IMG/VR virus record: IMGVR_UViG_3300008462_000391
Coordinates: 1 to 34,821 of that record
Reading direction: 5' to 3' (one strand)
Source: a virus
Length of the DNA: 34,821 nucleotides
Below the pieces are notes generated by a model that worked only from the letters and a program-made list of their open reading frames with translations, did no database searches and was not told the DNA's origin. The position numbers were made by a program, and so were the translations under genes. Numbering within the stretch: position 1 is the first letter of the stretch; every line of letters starts with the position of its first letter. Shown here one piece after another: positions 22,109-30,465 of the stretch.

Positions 22109-25072
22109 ATGGCTATTCCGACCGACCCCGCCGAGATCCTCAAGAGTGTCGTCGACTCTAACGGTACGCAGGCGGCGCTCGATCTGACGGCAACGGCGAC
22201 CCAGCCGACCAATGTCGAACAGCCGGATATGCAGATCGGCGTCGACGAGACGGCCCCTGCCCCGGCCGATGCGTCGTCCGCTGTCGCATTGGGCCAGGAA
22301 CCTCCTGCAGAGCCTGCACAGCCGGTCCAGGTGGCCGGCCGCATGAACACCATCAGGGACATCGGGAATGCCGTCCTTGAGCGGTTTAACCGCCGCGTTG
22401 ACGATGCGCAGACCCGCACCCAGCCGCCGATGAAGGATGAGCCGATCCAGTTTGTCGGCGACTTTGCCCTGGTCCGCCCGATGACGGATGAAGAGGCGCT
22501 GCGCATTGATGCTGCCCTAGGCGGCCAGTACAAGAAGGGCATCAACTTCCCCAAGATCGCGCAGGAGATCGGCGACCTGGACCTGGCCGACTACACGGCC
22601 CGCCTAAAGGACGCCAACCGTGAGCTGTTTGAAGAGGCCCGTCGCGGCACGCTTAACTTTGAGGCGCTCCTCGAGAAGGCCAACAACAAGGCGGTCGACC
22701 AGACGGTCTTTGAATGGATGAAACGGTCGGCCGGTGAAGGTGCGGCGGCCGAGGACGTTCTGGCCGGTTACCTGGTCACGGTCGGCCTGCGCGGTGAAAC
22801 CGAGGCGGCGACCAAGGCGGCCTTCGCAATCACCGAGCCGGAGGCGCGAGCTGCCGCCATGGCGCGTGCCAGGCAAATGGCGAACATCGAGGCTGTCATG
22901 CTCGCCAACATCAGCGGCGCAGGCTCTGAGGCCGGCCGCACGCTGTATGTCATCTCGCAGATGGGCAAGGTCACCGGGGCCGATGTCTCGACCCGCAGCC
23001 AGGAGCTGGTCAAGCTGTTCGGTTCGGAAACGGTCGAAGACATCGAACACCAGATGACCGCCTATATGTCGATCAAAGATCCGACAAAGCGGTCGAACTT
23101 CCTCAAGGGCGGCATCGTCAACAAGTCGATGGACGTGATGGCAGAGGTCTACGTCAACAGCCTCCTGTCCAATCCCGTGTCGCACATCCTCAACGTCTCC
23201 GGCAACGCGATCTTTGGCATGACGCGCGTCATGGAGACAGCCATTGCCGGCGTGATCGGCGGCGCGCGTTCGACCGTTACCGGCAACATGGACCGTGTCG
23301 TCGTGCGCGAGGCCTTTGCTGAGGCGCAGGGCATCGCCGAGGGTTGGAAAGATGGCCTAGTTGTCGCAGCCGATGTGCTGCGCACCGAAGGCCCGCAGGA
23401 CATTGCCTCAAAGCTCGAGGTGAGGAACCGCCGCGCCATTGGCACGTCGGGCGACGTTGGCGAGATCTACGAACAGTTCCGCACCGGCAATTATGGCGCA
23501 GGCGCGGTCAATGCTCTAGGCGTCGCAGTCCGTATGCCTGGTCGTTTCCTCCTGGCCGAGGACGAGTTCTTTAAGGCCATCGGCTATCGCATGGGTCTCA
23601 ACCGCGAGGCCGTCATCGCGCAGCACAAGGTCTTCGACGAGGCCATCGCCCTGGGCAAGAGCGAGGCCGACGCGACGCGCCTGGCAGAGGCCGAGCGCCT
23701 GCGCATCCTCAATGACCCGCCTGCCGTTGTCACGCAGCGCATCCAGGATGCTGCGAAGGAGATGACATTCCAGAAAGGCTTTGAGCCTGGCTCGATGCTG
23801 GCTGGCGCGCAGACCGCGTTCGCACATCCTGTCGGCAAGCTTGTCGTCCCGTTCTTCCGCACGCCGATGCGCATTGGCGAGGCCGTCCTCGAGCGCCTGC
23901 CGATCCCGATCATGCCGAGCCAGTACAAAGCCCTGACGGCTGGCGGCCGTGAGGCGGACATCGCCATGGCGAAGATGAGCATGGGCGCGATGCTCATGGG
24001 GACGATTGCCTATTCATCCTGGGGCAACCAGATGGATGGCGAGGTCATCATCAACGGCAATGGACCGGCCAACCCGAACGCACGCGAAGCCTGGCTGCGC
24101 CTGGGCCACCAGCCCTACTCGATCTCGGTGAAGCAGGACGACGGCGGCTACAAGAGCATCAGCTACAACCGCTTCGATCCGCTGTCTGGCATGATCGGCA
24201 TCGCGGCTGACTATGCCTACTACGCCAACTATGAGAGCGGGCCTGACGTCCTCGACAAGCTGTCGATGGCGGCGGTCGGCACGTCCATCGCCAACTATGC
24301 TCTCGAGCTGCCGCTCATCCAGGGCGTCGCCGATCTGACTGCGGCGATGCGTATCCAGAACCGCCAGGAGCGCACCGAGAAGATCGCTCAGTTCTTCGCC
24401 GAGAAGGCTGCCGGTGGCGTCTTGGCCTTTGTCCCTGGCGGCGGTGGATTGGGCGGCGCAATCTCGAGGTCTCGCGACCCGATTGCAAAGAACACGATGC
24501 CGCCTGAGAAGGGCTTGTTTGGCGAGGACGTCACCGAACTCGACGACATGACGAAGGGTTTCTACACGGCCCTGCAGAAATTCAAGGCGCAGAACCCGTT
24601 CTTCAACAAAGAGCTGCCGCCGCGCCTCAATGAGTGGGCCGAGCCGATGGTTGCCGGATATGGCAACGCCTGGGATTTCCTGTCGCCGGTCAAGATCAAG
24701 AAGGCCGACTACAGCATGGTCGACCAGGAGATCGTCAACATCGGCGGCGGGTTCGCGCTGACGCCAAAGAAGATCAACGGCGTCGATCTGAATGCGCTGC
24801 AGTACAATCGACTGATCACACTTGCTAACACGCTCGACCTGTCTGGCGAAGGCGCAGGCCGCTTGCCTGATAGCAACGGCTACGATGGGTCGCAGACATT
24901 GCTGCCAACGCTGCAGCGCCTGATCACCAGCGAAGACTATCTCAAGCTTCCAACGAAAGACGACAAGGCAGCGGAGATCAACCGCATGGTCTCGCTGTTC
25001 CGCAAAGCCGCTCGCGCGAGGCTGATGCAAGAAGACCCTCTGCTTGAGGCGAAGATCAACTCCAACCCTTGA
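22109..25072 (+). CDS. Large internal/ejection virion protein
   Basis: The protein has 987 residues. It starts with a Thr/Ala/Pro-rich disordered 100 residues. Around 230-330 is a helical region (AAFAITEPEARAAAMARARQMANIEAVM). Around 345-385 there is YVNSLLSNPVSHILNVSGNAIFG, followed by a hydrophobic helix, a pattern seen in large virion proteins that insert into membranes. A second hydrophobic stretch (MSMGAMLMGTIAYSS) is near 620-635. The C-terminal part includes Gly-rich GGVLAFVPGGGGLGG. No enzymatic motif is seen. It probably functions with the 18934 protein in DNA ejection, as T7 gp16 does. A motif copy lies immediately upstream. Confidence 0.65.
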   Translation: MAIPTDPAEILKSVVDSNGTQAALDLTATATQPTNVEQPDMQIGVDETAPAPADASSAVALGQEPPAEPAQPVQVAGRMNTIRDIGNAVLERFNRRVDDAQTRTQPPMKDEPIQFVGDFALVRPMTDEEALRIDAALGGQYKKGINFPKIAQEIGDLDLADYTARLKDANRELFEEARRGTLNFEALLEKANNKAVDQTVFEWMKRSAGEGAAAEDVLAGYLVTVGLRGETEAATKAAFAITEPEARAAAMARARQMANIEAVMLANISGAGSEAGRTLYVISQMGKVTGADVSTRSQELVKLFGSETVEDIEHQMTAYMSIKDPTKRSNFLKGGIVNKSMDVMAEVYVNSLLSNPVSHILNVSGNAIFGMTRVMETAIAGVIGGARSTVTGNMDRVVVREAFAEAQGIAEGWKDGLVVAADVLRTEGPQDIASKLEVRNRRAIGTSGDVGEIYEQFRTGNYGAGAVNALGVAVRMPGRFLLAEDEFFKAIGYRMGLNREAVIAQHKVFDEAIALGKSEADATRLAEAERLRILNDPPAVVTQRIQDAAKEMTFQKGFEPGSMLAGAQTAFAHPVGKLVVPFFRTPMRIGEAVLERLPIPIMPSQYKALTAGGREADIAMAKMSMGAMLMGTIAYSSWGNQMDGEVIINGNGPANPNAREAWLRLGHQPYSISVKQDDGGYKSISYNRFDPLSGMIGIAADYAYYANYESGPDVLDKLSMAAVGTSIANYALELPLIQGVADLTAAMRIQNRQERTEKIAQFFAEKAAGGVLAFVPGGGGLGGAISRSRDPIAKNTMPPEKGLFGEDVTELDDMTKGFYTALQKFKAQNPFFNKELPPRLNEWAEPMVAGYGNAWDFLSPVKIKKADYSMVDQEIVNIGGGFALTPKKINGVDLNALQYNRLITLANTLDLSGEGAGRLPDSNGYDGSQTLLPTLQRLITSEDYLKLPTKDDKAAEINRMVSLFRKAARARLMQEDPLLEAKINSNP

Positions 25073-25076
25073 TGAT

Positions 25077-25100
25077 GTACAAACGACAAAAGGACTGACC
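25077..25100 (+). repeat. Dispersed motif, copy 10 (upstream of the tail fibre)
   Basis: GTACAAACGACAAAAGGAC plus TGACC lies 25 bases before the tail-fibre start. The AAAGGA in it serves as the ribosome site, so any transcript starting beyond the motif would be leaderless; this argues that the motif is not simply a promoter here. Confidence 0.65.
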
Positions 25101-25101
25101 G

Positions 25102-27795
25102 ATGGCCGATTACTCGATCAATGCAGTGACCCGCAGAGTGGTCTACACTGGCTCGGCAGGCGTCGGGCCTTATGCGTTTTCCTTTGAGGTTCTCGCGGCG
25201 ACCGACATCGCCGTCTACAAGAACTCGACCAAGCTGACGCTGACGACCAACTACACTGTGACGATCAACGCCAACGGCACCGGCTCGGTGACGCTGACCA
25301 GCGCCGCGACCGGCAGCGATACGATCACCATCATTGGCTCACGCGCCATCGAGCGCACGACTGACTTTGTGACGGCTGGCGATCTGCTGGCCGCGTCGCT
25401 GAATGAACAGCTCGACAGCCAGATCGTGATGATCCAACAGCTCGCTGAAGAGAACAAGCGCACGCTGAAGGCTCCGCAGTATGACCCTGCAGCGGTCGAG
25501 GACGGCGGCACCGTTAACATGGTCCTGCCAGTTGCCTCGTCTCGCGCAAGCAAGACACTTGCCTTTGATGTAAACGGCAATCCGATTGCTGGCCCAACGG
25601 TGAGCGAAGTCTCGAATGCGCAGACCTATGCGACCAATGCTGCCGCGTCGGCATCGGCTGCGGCTGCGTCTGCCGCAACGTCTTCCTCCGCTGCAGCATC
25701 AACGGCCGCCAACGTGACATCCGCTGCAGCAAGCGCGGCATCGGCGACGTCTTCCGCCTCAACAGCGACAAGCGCCGCGTCTAGCGCAAGCAGCTCTGCT
25801 TCATCCGCAACCGCGTCCGCATCGACCGCAACGACGAAGGCAAGCGAGGCGTCCGCCTCCGCTGCGCTCGCCAATGATTGGGCGACAAAGACGACCGGCA
25901 CGGTGGCCGGCGGCGAGTACAGCGCCAAGTATCACGCCCAGGCCGCTGCCACGTCTGCGTCGACGGCATCGTCGGCTGCGTCCTCCGCGTTGTCAGCTCA
26001 GACTGCGGCAGAGGCTGCACGCGATGCGACGCTCGCGTCGTTCGATAGCTTCGATGATCGATACCTCGGCGTAAAGGCAAGCGACCCGGCAACCGACAAT
26101 GACGGCAATGCTCTTGTCGCTGGCGCGTTGTATTTCAGCTCCGCAGTCGGTGGCATGAAGGTCTACACTGGCAGCGCGTGGGTTGCCGCTTACATCTCTG
26201 GGTCTGGCTATCTGGCCGCAGCCAACAATCTGTCTGACGTACAAAGTGTAGCAACGGCGCGCACGAATCTTGGTTTGGGTTCAATCTCTACATTGTCTGC
26301 GCCGAGCGGCACCGTTGTTGGAACAACAGACACTCAAACGCTGACAAATAAAACAATCAGCGGGTCAAGCAACACAATTACAAATGTGTCTTTGACATCT
26401 GGTGTAACAGGTACGCTTCCTGCTGCAAATGGCGGTACTGGTATTACATCACCGGGTACTGCTGGTAATCTGTTAACATCTGACGGCACGAACTGGGTGT
26501 CGCAGGCTCCGGCAACTCCAGCAGGCGTTCCAACTGGCGGCATTATCTACTATCCTTCATCAACCGCACCAACTGGCTATCTAAAGTGCGATGGAACGAT
26601 TTATAACCGTTCGTCTTATTCTGCACTTTCTACGGTCATTGGTTCCCCAATGCTGCCGTCCAGTGAGACGTTGCGTAATTCTAGTTTGGCAATGGCTTCT
26701 AACACAGCAACAGCGGGTTCTTACATAACTTCCGTTAACAACACGGTATTTATGAACGGCTCTGCAAACGTACCAGTATTATCATCAACTGCAAATGCTC
26801 TTCGCACGTCAACTGACGGCATTACATTCACACTGCGAACTGCTGCTGCGCCGTACATTAAGGAAGGCACAGTTACCTACTTCGCTTCTACTTATGTGAT
26901 GATTACAAAAATGTATCCGGTAGTTAACTCAACGGTTAACTATCAGACAAGTACAGACTTGGCAACCTGGACACAGAGAACATTTACGGCTGGAACAAAT
27001 GCTGGCTCTGCTTTGGCTATTGCAGGAAACCAAACATGGGGCCGTGGAATTATGAACACGGCTACGTCATATTGGAATGGCTGTGACGATGTTTTTACAA
27101 ACCCCTTCTATTGGTACTATTCCACCAATGGTACAACATGGACGGCTGCTTCTTCGCCCCCAACGAACACGCTAGGTTTTGAACCACATTGTGTGCAGGC
27201 TGGAACCAGCAGCGCACTTGCTCTTTACACTCCGTCAGCAACAACATGGCAGCTTTGGTATACTGCAGACGGAAATACATGGAGCAATGTGACTTCAAAC
27301 ATTACTTCTTCTTTCCCAAGCGTTACCAACCTTTATAAGATTATCTGGACTGGAACGTATTTTTATGCGTTCTGCAACCTTGGGATTGTCTTGCGTAGCA
27401 CGACAGGCGCAAGTGGCTCGTGGTCTCAAACAACCAACACACTTGGGCTTGGAAATACAGGTGGTACCGATCCATATCTTTCGTTGAAAAATAATTATAA
27501 CACTTACACAACAGATGGAACCTATCATGTCATTGCAAATAGCAATGGCGCGTATTGGTATTCATCAGACCTTGTAAACTGGGGATATATCTCTGGTCGT
27601 CTTGGCTATTATGGTGCCGTCTCTGGATCAAATTTTGTTGGTCGCTCTGCAACAGGTAGCACGACTAACACATACACCACTACTGGTGCTGGCTATACAA
27701 CAGCAACTCAGTTTCCTGTTCCTAATCTTTTGCCTGCTTCAGCAAGTGCATTTGGTACATTTGCGCCTGCTCCTATCCCATACATCAAAACTTGA
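25102..27795 (+). CDS. Tail fibre with T7-type adaptor, Ala/Ser stalk and propeller-like tip
   Basis: The protein has 897 residues. About 1-150 is a T7-type fibre anchor (RRVVYTGSAGVGPYAFSFEVL, then LLAASLNEQLDSQIVMIQQLAEENKRTL). About 170-320 is a highly repetitive Ala/Ser/Thr stalk. About 370-480 is a typical fibre segment (NNLSDVQSVATARTNLGL, TLTNKTI, LPAANGGTGI), then a tail-collar-like GGIIYYPSSTAPTGYLKCDG. The C-terminal 330 residues contain six Asp-box-like repeats (STDGITF, STDLATW, STNGTTW, TADGNTW, STTGASGSW, SSDLVNW), each followed by a strand, which suggests a six-bladed beta-propeller. That would be the receptor-binding head. From about 26230 on, the DNA is clearly richer in A/T than its surroundings, as if replaced by transfer. 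Confidence 0.85.
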   Translation: MADYSINAVTRRVVYTGSAGVGPYAFSFEVLAATDIAVYKNSTKLTLTTNYTVTINANGTGSVTLTSAATGSDTITIIGSRAIERTTDFVTAGDLLAASLNEQLDSQIVMIQQLAEENKRTLKAPQYDPAAVEDGGTVNMVLPVASSRASKTLAFDVNGNPIAGPTVSEVSNAQTYATNAAASASAAAASAATSSSAAASTAANVTSAAASAASATSSASTATSAASSASSSASSATASASTATTKASEASASAALANDWATKTTGTVAGGEYSAKYHAQAAATSASTASSAASSALSAQTAAEAARDATLASFDSFDDRYLGVKASDPATDNDGNALVAGALYFSSAVGGMKVYTGSAWVAAYISGSGYLAAANNLSDVQSVATARTNLGLGSISTLSAPSGTVVGTTDTQTLTNKTISGSSNTITNVSLTSGVTGTLPAANGGTGITSPGTAGNLLTSDGTNWVSQAPATPAGVPTGGIIYYPSSTAPTGYLKCDGTIYNRSSYSALSTVIGSPMLPSSETLRNSSLAMASNTATAGSYITSVNNTVFMNGSANVPVLSSTANALRTSTDGITFTLRTAAAPYIKEGTVTYFASTYVMITKMYPVVNSTVNYQTSTDLATWTQRTFTAGTNAGSALAIAGNQTWGRGIMNTATSYWNGCDDVFTNPFYWYYSTNGTTWTAASSPPTNTLGFEPHCVQAGTSSALALYTPSATTWQLWYTADGNTWSNVTSNITSSFPSVTNLYKIIWTGTYFYAFCNLGIVLRSTTGASGSWSQTTNTLGLGNTGGTDPYLSLKNNYNTYTTDGTYHVIANSNGAYWYSSDLVNWGYISGRLGYYGAVSGSNFVGRSATGSTTNTYTTTGAGYTTATQFPVPNLLPASASAFGTFAPAPIPYIKT

Positions 27796-27803
27796 GGTGA
27801 GCC

Positions 27804-28073
27804 GTGTCTAACACCTATCGCATCTACCAGTATGATTATGCCGGGTACTACCACGGCATCTATCAAGACATCCCAGAAGGGCAAGGGTACCAGCCCGGTC
27901 CTTGGACCGATGTTTCTGTTCCAGAAATTCCAAATGGACAGTTTGCTGTGTTTGATGGAACGGAATGGTTTCTTACTTCAGAGCAAGAACCGCCTCGGCC
28001 ACCTGAGCCTGAGCCTGAGGTCACAGTACTAACTGGTCCTGAAGCAACTGGCCCAACACCTACGGTGATCTGA
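27804..28073 (+). CDS. Small tail accessory protein, fibre-assembly-like
   Basis: This 89-residue protein has an N-terminal half (YRIYQYDYAGYYHGIYQDIPEGQGYQPG) and FAVFDGTEWFL that recall small fibre-assembly or fibre-associated proteins. A Pro/Glu-rich tail (EPPRPPEPEPEVTV) is probably flexible. The start is GTG 27804 with GAGGTGA upstream, 9 bases after the fibre stop. The A/T-rich composition is shared with the fibre tip, so both may have moved together. The stop overlaps the next start (TGATG). Confidence 0.5.
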   Translation: MSNTYRIYQYDYAGYYHGIYQDIPEGQGYQPGPWTDVSVPEIPNGQFAVFDGTEWFLTSEQEPPRPPEPEPEVTVLTGPEATGPTPTVI

Positions 28074-28351
28074 TGAGCCCAATGAATTGGACAGAACTAG
28101 CATTGGGTAAATTGAAAGGCAGCATCTATGATGCTGTTGCAGAGGGGGATATTCTTCCTATGCATAATCATGATGAAGCAACAGTACACATCACCATCGT
28201 GGCGCGGGGCTCGTTCAAAGCACATGGCGATGGATGGGAAATGACAGCAAAAGCAGGCGATGTGATCGACTGGAAAGTCGGACAGCGCCATGAACTGATC
28301 GCGCTCGAGGCCAACTCTAGGTTTGTGAACATCATCAAGGGTGGCAACTAA
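28073..28351 (+). CDS. Small cupin-fold protein
   Basis: This 92-residue protein has a cupin pattern: first motif MHNHDEATVHITIVARGSF (His31, His33, Glu35, His39) and second motif GDVIDWKVGQRHELIALE with His73. The ligands fit the HxHxnE...H metal site of the fold. Cupins range from isomerases and dioxygenases to non-enzymatic sugar or ligand binders. Its position among tail-fibre and lysis genes suggests a carbohydrate or cell-surface role, but none can be proved. Start and stop are tightly spaced with the neighbours. Confidence 0.7.
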   Translation: MSPMNWTELALGKLKGSIYDAVAEGDILPMHNHDEATVHITIVARGSFKAHGDGWEMTAKAGDVIDWKVGQRHELIALEANSRFVNIIKGGN

Positions 28352-28352
28352 T

Positions 28353-28535
28353 ATGGCGACGGCAATGGCACAGATAAGCGAAACAGAGGCACGGCTCAAC
28401 TCACATGAGGAGGTGTGCAAGATTAGATACGAAGCGATCAATGCGCGCTTAAAGCGGATCGAGCAAATCCTCATGGCCTCTGCGGCGTTCATCATCGCGA
28501 CGCTTGGGGCGATTGCGTTAAAGCTACCGCACTAA
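28353..28535 (+). CDS. XhlA-like coiled-coil membrane protein
   Basis: This 60-residue protein has an N-terminal coiled coil (ISETEARLNSHEEVCKIRYEAINARLKRIEQIL) followed by a single C-terminal transmembrane helix (MASAAFIIATLGAIAL). This plan matches haemolysin XhlA-type proteins, which work with phage holins and endolysins at the membrane. ATG 28353 is chosen; an in-frame GTG at 28341 would add four residues. The stop overlaps the next start as TAATG. It is the best holin-like candidate near the endolysin. Confidence 0.6.
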   Translation: MATAMAQISETEARLNSHEEVCKIRYEAINARLKRIEQILMASAAFIIATLGAIALKLPH

Positions 28536-28993
28536 TGCTCGACCCCTTCACCATACTCGCCACTGCAAAGGCGGCGACGGAGGGCATCAAGCAAGCCATC
28601 GCGCTTGGCAAAGATGTCCACGCATTGGTGAAGGATATGTCAGCAATCATGGGCGCTGAGGCGGACCTGGCAAAGCTTGCCGCTGATCCGCCTCGAGGGT
28701 GGGGCGTCCAGGGAAGCGCAGAAGAGATCGCGCTGCAGGCTCTCACGGCGCGCAAGCAAGTCGAGGCGCTGAAGCAGCAAGTGCAGAACGAGCTGGTCGC
28801 GCAGTACGGCCTGCGCATCATCGATGAACTGAATAAAGAGATCACCGAGGTACGCAAACGACAAAAGGCTGCGGCGTTAAAAGCAGCGAAGGAACGCGAA
28901 GAGTTTGTCCGCATGATGATGTGGGCCGTGCCTGCCGTTGGTGTGCCGCTCATCATCCTGATCATTGTCGCAATCGCTATCGTCACCCACTAA
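28535..28993 (+). CDS. Membrane-anchored coiled-coil protein of the lysis region
   Basis: This 152-residue protein has an amphipathic N-terminal region (ILATAKAATEGIKQAIALGKDVHALVKDMSAIMG), a coiled coil (about 65-125) and a hydrophobic C-terminal helix (MMMWAVPAVGVPLIILIIVAIAIVTH). Proteins with this plan are frequent beside podophage lysins and may be holin-like or virion-associated. A partial motif-like run (GTACGCAAACGACAAAAGG, 28850) is present but has a 2-base insertion. No function is assigned with confidence. Confidence 0.5.
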   Translation: MLDPFTILATAKAATEGIKQAIALGKDVHALVKDMSAIMGAEADLAKLAADPPRGWGVQGSAEEIALQALTARKQVEALKQQVQNELVAQYGLRIIDELNKEITEVRKRQKAAALKAAKEREEFVRMMMWAVPAVGVPLIILIIVAIAIVTH

Positions 28994-29003
28994 GGAAACG
29001 CCA

Positions 29004-29813
29004 ATGTCGACATCTCTCTACGAAGACCTCTGCGCTCTTGCTCCTCGAGCAAAGAAAGATTTGTTGAAGCAGTTCGCCAAAGTAGCGCCTGCCGTCCTGG
29101 CCGAGTACCAGATCAACACGCCGCTGCGCGAGGCTCACTTCTGGGCGCAGGCTGCGCATGAGACCGGCGGCTTCAAATTCATGCATGAGATATGGGGTCC
29201 GACCGACGCGCAGAAACGGTACGAGGGACGCAAAGACTTGGGCAACATTGAGCCTGGTGACGGCAAGCGGTATGCTGGCCGTGGCATCTTCCAGCTCACG
29301 GGCCGCGCCAACTACAAGAAGTATGGCGACATCCTGGGCATCGATCTTGTCAACGATCCTGACAAGGCGGCAGACCCTGAGACATCGCTGCGGATTGCTT
29401 GCGAGTATTGGAAGAGCCGGAACATCAACGCCTGCGCCGACAAGGATGACATCGTCGCCGTCACGAAGAAGATCAACGGCGGCACCAATGGCATCGCCGA
29501 CCGGCGCGTCTGCCTCGCCACAGCGAAGAAGATGTGGGCCGACAATTACGAGAGCGAGATGGTGCCGGTGCCAAAGCAAGAGCGCACCATTGTCGAAAGC
29601 AAGCAAGGCAACAGCGCGGTCGCCATCGGCGCTCTCGGTTCTGTCGGCGCAGCCAAAGAGGTGGTTGAGCAAGTACAAGAAGCAAACGATATGTTTGGCA
29701 CTGTGATGGGACTGTTCAGCAATCCGCAGTTCCTGATGATGGCTGCAATCGTCGGCCTCGGCGCAGCGATCTGGTACTGGCGCAAGAAGCACATGGAGGC
29801 GCACGGTGTTTAG
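29004..29813 (+). CDS. GH19 chitinase-like endolysin with C-terminal membrane segment
   Basis: This 269-residue protein carries a GH19 muramidase/chitinase-type domain in residues 1-185: HETGGF with catalytic Glu53, KRYAGRGIFQLTGRANYKKYG, and KKINGGTNGIADRR. The enzyme would cleave peptidoglycan glycan chains at lysis. No N-terminal signal or SAR helix is present. Uncommonly, a hydrophobic helix lies near the C-terminus (FLMMAAIVGLGAAIWYW) and is followed by RKKH. By the positive-inside rule the C-terminus should face the cytoplasm, leaving the catalytic domain's path to the periplasm unexplained. Start ATG 29004 has AAGGAA nine bases upstream. Confidence 0.82.
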   Translation: MSTSLYEDLCALAPRAKKDLLKQFAKVAPAVLAEYQINTPLREAHFWAQAAHETGGFKFMHEIWGPTDAQKRYEGRKDLGNIEPGDGKRYAGRGIFQLTGRANYKKYGDILGIDLVNDPDKAADPETSLRIACEYWKSRNINACADKDDIVAVTKKINGGTNGIADRRVCLATAKKMWADNYESEMVPVPKQERTIVESKQGNSAVAIGALGSVGAAKEVVEQVQEANDMFGTVMGLFSNPQFLMMAAIVGLGAAIWYWRKKHMEAHGV

Positions 29814-30036
29814 TCTCCTCTTCACCCCACTCGGCCGCTACCTGGCGATTGCTGCGCTCGTCGTCGCGATCCTGGGCGGGGCTTACCTGAAAATCCGCGC
29901 CGACGCTGTCGCGGAGATCGAGGCGGCTGCGACCGCCGACGCACTACGGAGGACAAGCGATGCGATACGCGCTGGCGATCTTGTGCCTGTCAGCCCTGAC
30001 CGGCTGCGGGAGCATGACCGCAACCAAAGAGACTAA
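29806..30036 (+). CDS. Rz-like inner-membrane spanin
   Basis: This 76-residue protein has a single N-terminal transmembrane helix (YLAIAALVVAILGGAYLKI) followed by a polar, helical periplasmic domain with many Ala/Glu/Arg. The GTG start at 29806 has GGAGG eight bases upstream and overlaps the endolysin stop. The 3' part overlaps the o-spanin gene (29960) in another frame, the standard Rz/Rz1 arrangement. Spanins fuse the inner and outer membranes in the last step of lysis. The family is assigned by size, topology and overlap. Confidence 0.72.
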   Translation: MFSLLFTPLGRYLAIAALVVAILGGAYLKIRADAVAEIEAAATADALRRTSDAIRAGDLVPVSPDRLREHDRNQRD

Positions 30037-30160
30037 CCTGTCGGCCTGCGCTGTCTGGAAGGACATCACCTGGTCGAAAAAGGACACCGATCAGACGATC
30101 ACCGAGATCAAGGTCAACAACGCGCGCCGCGATGCGTGGTGCCAGGGAGAAAGGAAGTAA
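29960..30160 (+). CDS. Rz1-like outer-membrane lipoprotein spanin
   Basis: This 66-residue protein has a lipoprotein signal (MRYALAILCLSALTGC) with a lipobox LTGC at Cys16, so about 50 residues after processing. The mature part (CAVWKDITWSKKDTDQTITEIKVNNARRDAWC) follows the pattern of Rz1-like proteins in many phages, with an I..W/Y..DT motif and a C-terminal WC. It overlaps the i-spanin by 77 bases in another frame. GGAGG precedes the ATG. Together with the Rz-like gene it completes a spanin pair. Confidence 0.8.
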   Translation: MRYALAILCLSALTGCGSMTATKETNLSACAVWKDITWSKKDTDQTITEIKVNNARRDAWCQGERK

Positions 30161-30162
30161 GC

Positions 30163-30432
30163 ATGGGACCGGAAAGCTACCTCGCCAGCATCGGCTGGTT
30201 CGCTGGCAATTTCCCGCCGAAGGGCTGGCTGCTTTGCGATGGGCATCAACTGTCGATCCAACAGAACACCGCCTTGTTCGCGCTTCTCGGCACAATGTAT
30301 GGCGGCGACGGCATCCGCAATTTTGCCCTGCCCGATCTGCGGCCGAAGGATAACACCGGCCGCATCATTCCCTGGGGCGAAGCGCCTCAGCCATGCATCT
30401 GCGTCGAGGGCATCTTCCCTTCGCGCTGGTAA
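30163..30432 (+). CDS. Stand-alone tail-collar domain protein
   Basis: This 89-residue protein matches the tail-collar (Phage_Collar) pattern: IGWFAGNFPPKGWLLCDGHQLSIQQNTALFALLGTMYGGDGIRNFALPDLRPK. The domain usually sits within fibres or microcystin-dependent-protein-like fibres; here it is the whole protein, followed by a short Trp-ending tail. AAGGAA precedes ATG 30163. Its place after the spanins, at the end of the late operon, suggests a mobile fibre module or a decoration of the fibre, whose own collar-like segment lies near residue 480. Confidence 0.75.
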   Translation: MGPESYLASIGWFAGNFPPKGWLLCDGHQLSIQQNTALFALLGTMYGGDGIRNFALPDLRPKDNTGRIIPWGEAPQPCICVEGIFPSRW

Positions 30433-30436
30433 AGCA

Positions 30437-30461
30437 AAGGGCCGGGTAATCCCCGGCCCTT
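30437..30461. terminator. Bidirectional intrinsic terminator between convergent operons
   Basis: A perfect 10-bp stem, AAGGGCCGGG with CCCGGCCCTT, encloses loop TAATC. On the + strand it is followed by CTTCTT; on the - strand by TGCTTTACC after a T run, so it can end both the late rightward operon (stop at 30432) and the leftward one (stop at 30466). Confidence 0.88.
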
Positions 30462-30465
30462 CTTC

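Noticed and set aside
25620-26060. Repetitive Ala/Ser DNA considered as a tandem repeat or CRISPR-like array
   Set aside because: It is a low-complexity coding stalk of the tail fibre without regular repeat-spacer units.
25102-27795. Diversity-generating retroelement, suggested by BPP-1-like head genes and a variable fibre tip
   Set aside because: No reverse transcriptase, template repeat or duplicated variable region is present anywhere in the genome.
28850-28868. Motif-like run GTACGCAAACGACAAAAGG in the 28535 gene
   Set aside because: A two-base insertion breaks the motif spacing; it was listed only as a note in the gene entry.
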